Below, in pieces: positions 58,750-64,000 of a DNA stretch of 64,000 bases. A program made the position numbers and the translations under genes. Position 1 is the first letter of the stretch, and each line of letters opens with the position of its first letter. This DNA is from Streptococcus mitis. GTDB taxonomy: Bacteria > Bacillota > Bacilli > Lactobacillales > Streptococcaceae. The stretch spans positions 3,960-67,959 of the forward strand of contig NZ_WIJP01000014.1 of the NCBI RefSeq assembly GCF_009496155.1. The letters run 5' to 3'. The notes beneath the pieces were generated by a model. That model saw only the letters and a list, made by a program, of their open reading frames with translations. It was not told the origin of the DNA and did not search any database.

Positions 58750-58824
58750 TAAGGGTGTCCCATTTTGGGGCTACCCTCTTACTATACCTAAAATCAGTTA
58801 AGGGTAACTAAAAGGGTAGTAAAA

Positions 58825-58863
58825 ATAAAAAAAGCACTAAGGGAAAGCATCCCAAAGTGCTTA
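58825..58863 (-). terminator. Terminator of rpsD
   Basis: On the minus strand AAGCACTTTGGGATG pairs with the opposite arm at 58833-58862 (AGCACTAAGGGA/TCCCAAAGTGCT), then TTTTTTTATTTTTAC. Confidence 0.8.
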
Positions 58864-58901
58864 ATATCAAGGTTTCAAAGCCTATCTGATTTAATAAAAT
58901 A

Positions 58902-59513
58902 TTACAACATTTTGTTGTAGAATTCAACGACAAGTGCTTCGTTGATTTCTGGGTTGATTTCGTCGCGTTCTGGCAAGCGAGTCAATGAACCTTCCAATTT
59001 TTCAGCGTCGAATGATACGAATGCTGGACGTCCAAGAGTAGCTTCTACTGCTTCAAGGATTGCTGGAACTTTCAATGATTTTTCACGAACTGAGATCACT
59101 TGACCTGGAGTTACGCGGTATGATGGGATATCAACACGTTTTCCGTCAACAAGGATGTGACCGTGGTTTACGAATTGACGAGCTTGACGACGAGTAGTCG
59201 CAAGACCAAGACGGTAAACAACGTTATCCAAACGACGTTCCAAAAGAAGCATAAAGTTGAAACCTAGGATTCCGCCTTTGATTTTTGTAGCTTGTACGAA
59301 CAAGTTACGGAATTGTTTTTCACCTACACCGTAAGTGAAACGAAGTTTTTGTTTTTCAGCCAATTGCAAACCGTATTCTGACAATTTAGAACGGTTGTTT
59401 GGTCCGTGTTGTCCTGGTACGTAGTTACGACGTGCCAATTCTTTACCTGTACCTGTAAGTGAAAGGCCCAGGCGACGAGCTTGTTTCCAAGATGGTCCTG
59501 TATAACGTGACAT
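58902..59513 (-). CDS. rpsD: 30S ribosomal protein S4
   Basis: A 203-residue protein. Seen: [19 protein letters not shown] at the start and the S4 RNA-binding domain [27 protein letters not shown] near residue 95. It nucleates small-subunit assembly. It has GGAGGACATTCAC before the ATG and a structured leader. It is at the border between island and TCS08-like region. Confidence 0.97.
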   Translation of the reverse strand: MSRYTGPSWKQARRLGLSLTGTGKELARRNYVPGQHGPNNRSKLSEYGLQLAEKQKLRFTYGVGEKQFRNLFVQATKIKGGILGFNFMLLLERRLDNVVYRLGLATTRRQARQFVNHGHILVDGKRVDIPSYRVTPGQVISVREKSLKVPAILEAVEATLGRPAFVSFDAEKLEGSLTRLPERDEINPEINEALVVEFYNKML

Positions 59514-59672
59514 GTGAATGTCCTCCTGATATAAATAATATTTCGGTGGAAATAGTCACTTAGAAAGCCCTGATTCGTGCAGATGCCCTTCGCCTAAACA
59601 GCCAAGGTTACTTGTCATAAGACACCTGTTGACGAGCTTCATACTTTCCTGCTGATATTTCACACAAAATCC
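59514..59672 (-). ncRNA. Leader RNA of rpsD
   Basis: About 150 bases between promoter and start with conserved-looking elements such as GGCATCTGCACGAATCAGGG and ACAGGTGTC. Known: in Firmicutes S4 represses itself by binding a structured rpsD leader. That this is such a leader is inferred from its length and place. Confidence 0.55.
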
Positions 59673-59701
59673 ATTCTACCATGAATGGCTAGATTTGTAA
59701 A
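59673..59701 (-). promoter_or_regulatory. rpsD promoter
   Basis: On the minus strand TTTACA (59696-59701), 17 bases, TAGAAT (59673-59678). Confidence 0.75.
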
Positions 59702-59726
59702 GGGGGGTTAAGCTTTATTTTCATTG

Positions 59727-59743
59727 CCAGAAAGGTTAAGAAC
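59727..59743. repeat. 17-base direct repeat flanking the IS30 element (left; right copy 61279-61295)
   Basis: CCAGAAAGGTTAAGAAC is present at 59727-59743 and 61279-61295. In the left flank it is followed (minus strand) by codons for LSGNENKA and a stop, the presumed original end of the kinase. This is a target-site duplication of unusual length for IS30 elements. Confidence 0.8.
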
Positions 59744-61278
59744 AAGGGGTAACTTCTCAAAGTAACTTCCACTTGGCTAGCCGAAGTGGAAATTAGTCTA
59801 AAACGGATTTTTATGGTGGAATTAAGTATGAGACGTTTGAGTTAGAAATGAGGTCCACTATGATAAAACATAAACACCTTACACTTTCAGACCGTAATGA
59901 TATCCAACTAGGTTTAGAGCGCGGTGAAACCTTCAAAGCTATCGGACAATCCATTCTAAAAGACCCAACCACTGTTTCCAAAGAAGTCAAACGAAACAGA
60001 CAAGTCCGAGAGTCTACATGCGATAACCTTCCTTGCCCTCTACTCGATAAGGCTCCCTTTGTCTGTAATGGGTGCCCTAAAAGAAGACAAAACTGTGGAT
60101 TTAAAAAAATTTTCTACCTAGCTAAGCAAGCTCAAAAGCAGTACGAACAAACTCTTGTTGAAGCTCGTGAAGGGACTCCCCTTAACTCGCAGACTTTCTG
60201 GGACATGGACAAAGTCATTTCTGATGGTGTTAAAAAGGGACAACACATCTATCATATCCTCAAAACTCATAACCTTGATGTCAGCTCCTCAACTGTCTAT
60301 CGACACATCCGAAAAGGATACCTATCTATCGCTCCGATTGATTTAGCCAGAGCCGTTAAATTCAAAGAAAGACGGAAAAGTAAGCTACCTTCCATCCCTA
60401 AAGAAGCTAAAAAAGGACGTTCCTATGAGGATTTCCAAAATTATTTAGCTCTTAACCAACTGAACTACTGGATGGAAATGGACACTGTTATGGGCAGGAT
60501 AGGAGGTAAAGTCCTACTCACCTTCAATCTCTCTTTCTGTAACTTTATCTTCGCTAGGATTCTGGATAATAAAACTGCCCTTGAGGTTACCAAACACCTC
60601 TATGATATCAAGAACACTCTTCACCAAGCTGACAAAGATTTCTTCCTACTCTTTCCTGTCATCCTGACAGATAATGGTGGAGAGTTTGCCAGGGTTGATG
60701 ACATCGAAATGGATGTGCGAGGAGAGAGTAAACTCTTCTTTTGTGACCCTAATCGCTCTGACCAGAAAGGCAGAATTGAGAAAAATCACACACTAATTCG
60801 CGACATTCTACCTAAAGGAACTTCTTTTGACAACTTAACTCAAGAGGACATCAATCTCGTTTGTTCGCATGTCAACAGTGTCAAACGGGCTGCTTTGAAT
60901 GGAAAGTCAGCCTATGAACTTTTTGCCTTTACTTATGGAGAAGAGATTCCTAAGCTTCTCGGTATTTCTAAAATACCTGCAGAAGATGTCTGCCAGTCTT
61001 CTACATTACTCCAACATAAAATCTAAAAACTAACCTAAACCCCCATTCAAACGTCTCACACTAACTTCCACCATAGCGGAACTTAATCTGAAACGCTTTC
61101 AGATGAGGGGATTTTGTGCGCTCTTTTTTTCGATGCCTTTCGGCTACAAAAGCGATGAAATCAAGCATTAGTAAAACCAGTGGAACTTACCCTGAAACGG
61201 ATTTCCACTGGTTTTTACGATTTTTATCAGACTAACTTCCACTTCTACTAGCGGTGGAACTTAGTTTGGGAATTTACC
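59744..61278 (+). mobile_element. IS30-family insertion sequence
   Basis: About 1,535 bases between 17-base direct repeats. It carries one transposase gene. Near both ends are repeated palindromic words: ACTTCCACT...AAGTGGAAATTAG at 59765-59800, CTAACTTCCACC...GCGGAACTTAA at 61060-61085, and CTAACTTCCACT...GGTGGAACTTAG at 61232-61264. The exact terminal repeats are not clear to me. Confidence 0.8.
59860..61026 (+). CDS. IS30-family transposase
   Basis: A 388-residue DDE transposase. Seen: N-terminal HTH with LTLSDRNDIQLGLERGETF, Cys cluster CPLLDK...CNGCPKRRQNCG (about 50-75), first Asp in MEMDTVMG, second in LTDNGGEF, and Glu in KGRIEKNHTLIR. It appears intact. I chose the ATG at 59860, seven bases from GAGG; an in-frame ATG lies 12 bases before. 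Confidence 0.9.
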   Translation: MIKHKHLTLSDRNDIQLGLERGETFKAIGQSILKDPTTVSKEVKRNRQVRESTCDNLPCPLLDKAPFVCNGCPKRRQNCGFKKIFYLAKQAQKQYEQTLVEAREGTPLNSQTFWDMDKVISDGVKKGQHIYHILKTHNLDVSSSTVYRHIRKGYLSIAPIDLARAVKFKERRKSKLPSIPKEAKKGRSYEDFQNYLALNQLNYWMEMDTVMGRIGGKVLLTFNLSFCNFIFARILDNKTALEVTKHLYDIKNTLHQADKDFFLLFPVILTDNGGEFARVDDIEMDVRGESKLFFCDPNRSDQKGRIEKNHTLIRDILPKGTSFDNLTQEDINLVCSHVNSVKRAALNGKSAYELFAFTYGEEIPKLLGISKIPAEDVCQSSTLLQHKI

Positions 61279-62312
61279 CCAGAAAGGTTAAGAACGAGAG
61301 TAAAGGTGCTTCCGAGACCGTACTGGCTAGTAACGGTGATTTCCCCACCCAATTGATGGGCCAATTCACGCGCAATCGCAAGTCCTAAGCCATGACCACC
61401 TGTTTTCATATTACGCGAAGTTTCGACACGATAAAGGCGTTTGAAAATATTCTCCAAGTCCTCTGGGGCAATCCCCTGTCCCTCATCCGTCACACTGATT
61501 GAAAGCTGGCTCTTCTCCAGCTTAGCTAGCACTTCCAACTTGGTCCCTGGAGCAGAGTATTTAAAAGCGTTATTGACCAGATTCACCAAGATACGAGAAA
61601 GCTTGGCATAATCTCCCTCAATCCGGGCAGACTCAGGGATTACCTGCAAGTGGACATCTCGCTCCTCCTGCTCAATCAAGAACTGAAATTCACTCATGCA
61701 CTCAATCAAGAGCTGGTCCAGAAAAATGCTATCTTTGCTGACAGTCTCCACCTGATTTCTAGCCGTGTTTAGGGTCAAAAAATTCAACTCTTCAACCAGT
61801 TTATTGAGTCTTTCCGTCTGGCGTCCAATGGTTGCTAGATAATGGTCCTGTTCTCCTTCTTTGATAACCCCATCCAAAATCCCTTCTACCGTCGCTTGGA
61901 TTGAAGTGATGGGGGTCTTGATATCATGCGACAGCTGGGCAATCATCAAGCCCTTTTCTCGCTCGCTTTCTTCCAAGGAATCAAAGGTCGCCTGCAAATC
62001 ATGGGACATTTCATTGAAAGCTTGGCCTAATTGCTGAAATTCTACAGGGCCTTGAACCTCCAGATTTGATGGAAAGTCCTTGTCTGCTACCCGCTTGGCA
62101 TGTTCCTTAAGTTTAGCCAATGATGTAAAGACTGGCGACAGAAGAAAGAGACTAATCCCAGCACCAACAAAACTAGCCACGAAAGTCATACCCACTAGGA
62201 AATAAATTTCTCTTTCTTCAATTAACATTCGCTGGATAGCCCAAAAAACCACAATAATCGTTAGGAGTGTTGAAATGATATACCCTACTAAAATATAACT
62301 TTTTAATTTCAT
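61248..62312 (-). CDS. Sensor histidine kinase, TCS08-like, with C-terminus altered by an IS
   Basis: A 354-residue kinase. Seen: two N-terminal helices with a very short outside loop, HAMP (about 60-110), phospho-acceptor LSHDIKTPITS near 130, N-box LVNLVNNAFKYS near 237, G1 DEGQGI and G2 GGHGLGLAIA. The IS30 element has replaced the last codons: LSG is now followed by VNSQTKFHR instead of NENKA. The catalytic parts are whole. Start ATG overlaps the regulator's stop. Known: in pneumococcus TCS08 controls the PavB adhesin and other surface genes. Confidence 0.88.
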   Translation of the reverse strand: MKLKSYILVGYIISTLLTIIVVFWAIQRMLIEEREIYFLVGMTFVASFVGAGISLFLLSPVFTSLAKLKEHAKRVADKDFPSNLEVQGPVEFQQLGQAFNEMSHDLQATFDSLEESEREKGLMIAQLSHDIKTPITSIQATVEGILDGVIKEGEQDHYLATIGRQTERLNKLVEELNFLTLNTARNQVETVSKDSIFLDQLLIECMSEFQFLIEQEERDVHLQVIPESARIEGDYAKLSRILVNLVNNAFKYSAPGTKLEVLAKLEKSQLSISVTDEGQGIAPEDLENIFKRLYRVETSRNMKTGGHGLGLAIARELAHQLGGEITVTSQYGLGSTFTLVLNLSGVNSQTKFHR

Positions 62313-63007
62313 TGACTACCTCGTGCTTTCTCAATTTTGTAGCCCAAGCCCCAGACGGTTTTGATGGTCGGTGTTTCTGCACTAGCATGTTTAGCCAACT
62401 CCTGTCGCAGAGCATGAATATGAACATTCAAGGTATTAGTATCATCCACATAGTCTTCTTGCCAGACCTTTTCATAGAGGTCTGTTTTAGAGAAAACGCG
62501 CTCTGGATTGCTGACTAAAAGCCATAAAAGTTCGAAGGATTTAACTGTCAAATCAAGCGCCACATCTCCGACTTGGACCTCATGACTACCGTGATTCATC
62601 CGTAAATCCCCGAGACTGACGACTTCTGTCTCACCTCCACGATGAAGGCGACGCAAGATATTGTGGACACGCAAAACCAACTCACGGGGGCTAAAGGGCT
62701 TGGCAATGAAGTCGTCTGCCCCCAAGCTTAGGCCGTAAATCTTGTCCTGCTCACTGGTCTTAGCCGTTATAAAGAGAAAAGGCTGATCCGGAGATTGATA
62801 CTGAACTTCGCTAATCAAATCATAACCATCCATCCGAGGCATCATGATATCTGTAATAATCAAATCAATCGCTTTTCGTTTGAAGATTTCCAAGGCCTCT
62901 ACTCCATCATGGGCCACCAAAACCTGATATCCTGCCTGAACCAGATAGCGTTGATGAATATCTGTGATTTCTACCTCGTCGTCAACGAGTAAAATTGTCT
63001 TTCCCAT
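62309..63007 (-). CDS. Response regulator, OmpR/PhoB type, TCS08-like
   Basis: A 232-residue regulator. Seen: receiver domain with phospho-acceptor Asp in LIITDIMMPRMDGYDL near residue 53, switch Lys in FIAKPFSPREL near 103, and a C-terminal winged helix. ATG at 63007 with AAAGGAGAGACAG; the longer reading lacks this. It overlaps the kinase by ATGA. Adjacent to the adhesin gene it probably controls. Confidence 0.92.
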   Translation of the reverse strand: MGKTILLVDDEVEITDIHQRYLVQAGYQVLVAHDGVEALEIFKRKAIDLIITDIMMPRMDGYDLISEVQYQSPDQPFLFITAKTSEQDKIYGLSLGADDFIAKPFSPRELVLRVHNILRRLHRGGETEVVSLGDLRMNHGSHEVQVGDVALDLTVKSFELLWLLVSNPERVFSKTDLYEKVWQEDYVDDTNTLNVHIHALRQELAKHASAETPTIKTVWGLGYKIEKARGSQ

Positions 63008-63130
63008 CTGTCTCTCCTTTGAAAAAAACAGTGCTATACCACAATAGTATAACACTATTTTAATCTCTTTACGAACATTCTAAACGATATCTGGATTTTT
63101 CAAATCCTAGATAGAAAGTCTGTAACTAGA

Positions 63131-64000
63131 CTAGTCATTTTCCTCTTTTTTAGCTTTCAATCCGAGTCCACCTAGCAGACCTGCCAAAGCTAATCCAAAG
63201 AATCCAATAGTAGCCATTGATGTTTGGGCTTCGCCAGTATATGGGAGCATGTCTTTTTCGTCTTTCATGTGATCAGCCATCATTGGACTTGACACCTTGT
63301 TAGCAGACGCCATCTTGCCTTCATCAGACATTTTGCTTGGGGTTACCATAGGCTGGCTAGCATTCATGGTTTTGTCCTGCTCTTTGTTAGGCATCATCTT
63401 ATCTTGGCTAGCAGCTGGCATTTTGGATTTCATCTCATTGAGGGACTTATACCCATTCAAGTTCACTGTCAATTCTTTAGTCGCTACAAGGTTGCTCAAA
63501 TCGGCCTTGCCGTCCTTCGCACCGTACACTTTGATAGTTGCTTTATAGCTTTGAGTGCCGTTTTGTTTTAAGAGGTCAAGAAGCTCTTTATCTGACTTGC
63601 CTTGAGTTCCTGCCAAATCCACTTCGTAGAAGTAGAGACCTTTGCCTAACTTCTCTACTGGTGGAAGGGCGGGGTTTTTAGCTGAACCGTTGTCTGACCA
63701 TGGAGCCTTGTCGGAGGCTTTCAAGATAAGACGAGTCAACATACCGTCACCAGCGAAGAATTCATATGGAATGACTTGGTTGACACCAGCTGTGAATGGA
63801 CCTGGGAAGTTGGCTTTATCAAGGTAGCTAGCTGGAACATCTACTGTGTCTTTAGTGTTGTCGGCTACTCCTTTTTGCACTTCAGCTGGGGTAGTCAAGC
63901 CATTCAAATTAACATTCAAATCCTTAGTCGCTACGAGATTGCTCAAGTCTGCCTTGCCATCTTTAGCGCCGTACACTTTGATGGTAGCTTTATAACTTTG
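63131..64000 (-). CDS. PavB-like surface adhesin, C-terminal part (runs off the window)
   Basis: The C-terminal end of a cell-wall protein; it begins beyond 64000. Seen: one full and one partial SSURE-type repeat (QSYKATIKVYGAKDGKADL and later LATKELTVNLNG-like ends), a Met/Lys/Ser-rich spacer, and a sorting signal LPYTGEAQTS near residue 255 of the visible part, then a hydrophobic stretch and KAKKEEND. Known: SSURE repeats bind fibronectin and plasminogen in PavB. Next to a TCS08-like system as in pneumococcus. The two repeats are nearly identical DNA. Confidence 0.85.
   Translation of the reverse strand, partial: QSYKATIKVYGAKDGKADLSNLVATKDLNVNLNGLTTPAEVQKGVADNTKDTVDVPASYLDKANFPGPFTAGVNQVIPYEFFAGDGMLTRLILKASDKAPWSDNGSAKNPALPPVEKLGKGLYFYEVDLAGTQGKSDKELLDLLKQNGTQSYKATIKVYGAKDGKADLSNLVATKELTVNLNGYKSLNEMKSKMPAASQDKMMPNKEQDKTMNASQPMVTPSKMSDEGKMASANKVSSPMMADHMKDEKDMLPYTGEAQTSMATIGFFGLALAGLLGGLGLKAKKEEND

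Overview
ORGANISM. The window reads as chromosome of a mitis-group Streptococcus (S. pneumoniae / S. pseudopneumoniae / S. mitis). The reasons are low-GC Gram-positive codon use, three BOX repeats, patA/patB beside hexA-type mutS, the complete mal locus (malP-malM // malX-malC-malD-malA-malR), the acetyl branch of lysine synthesis, pbp1b-tyrS, and a TCS08-type two-component system next to a PavB-like SSURE adhesin and rpsD. I cannot decide the species from the window. Gene order departs in places from the pneumococcal order I remember.

LAYOUT. 0-10 kb: a class I amidotransferase, the heterodimeric exporter patA-patB with its leader hairpin, mutS, argR and divergent argS, then a striking tandem array of paired hairpins (9.60-10.04 kb). 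10-25 kb: housekeeping genes (gpsA-galU, a P-loop kinase-like gene, rhomboid protease, 5-FCL, two lysine-pathway genes behind a structured leader, an EamA permease, pbp1b, tyrS, a P-type ATPase pair, rlmA). 25-29.2 kb: an accessory patch with repeated cassettes of tiny membrane proteins, some hidden behind TTG starts, plus a secreted protein and a damaged IS3-family element whose right end was lost at a duplicated segment. 29.3-39 kb: the divergent maltodextrin regulon with palindromic operators. 39-51 kb: YitT, aspS, small membrane proteins with an Xre repressor, hisS, an MFS permease, an Rgg regulator, a DUF59 protein, ilvD, rpmF-rpmG. 51.3-58.75 kb: a defence-type island with an AbiH-domain fusion protein, small accessory genes, a type II restriction-modification locus (SinI-like nuclease candidate, a second nuclease-like gene, an HTH-fused C5 methyltransferase, an ASCH protein), a candidate small RNA, and the stump of an integrase. 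58.9-64 kb: rpsD with a leader, an IS30-family element inserted into the last codons of a histidine kinase, its response regulator, and the C-terminal end of a PavB-like LPXTG adhesin running off the window.

HOW GENES WORK TOGETHER. MalX, MalC and MalD import maltodextrins; no ATPase is encoded here, so a shared ATPase must come from elsewhere. MalM and MalP degrade the sugar, and MalR-type sites lie at both divergent promoters. PatA and PatB form one exporter: the sequence shows complementary degenerate ATPase motifs. The acetyltransferase and deacetylase serve lysine synthesis. In the island, the methyltransferase and SinI-like nuclease are divergently transcribed across a short promoter region that contains a GGACC site, a possible self-target if the specificity is GGWCC. 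No tRNA, rRNA or CRISPR array was found.
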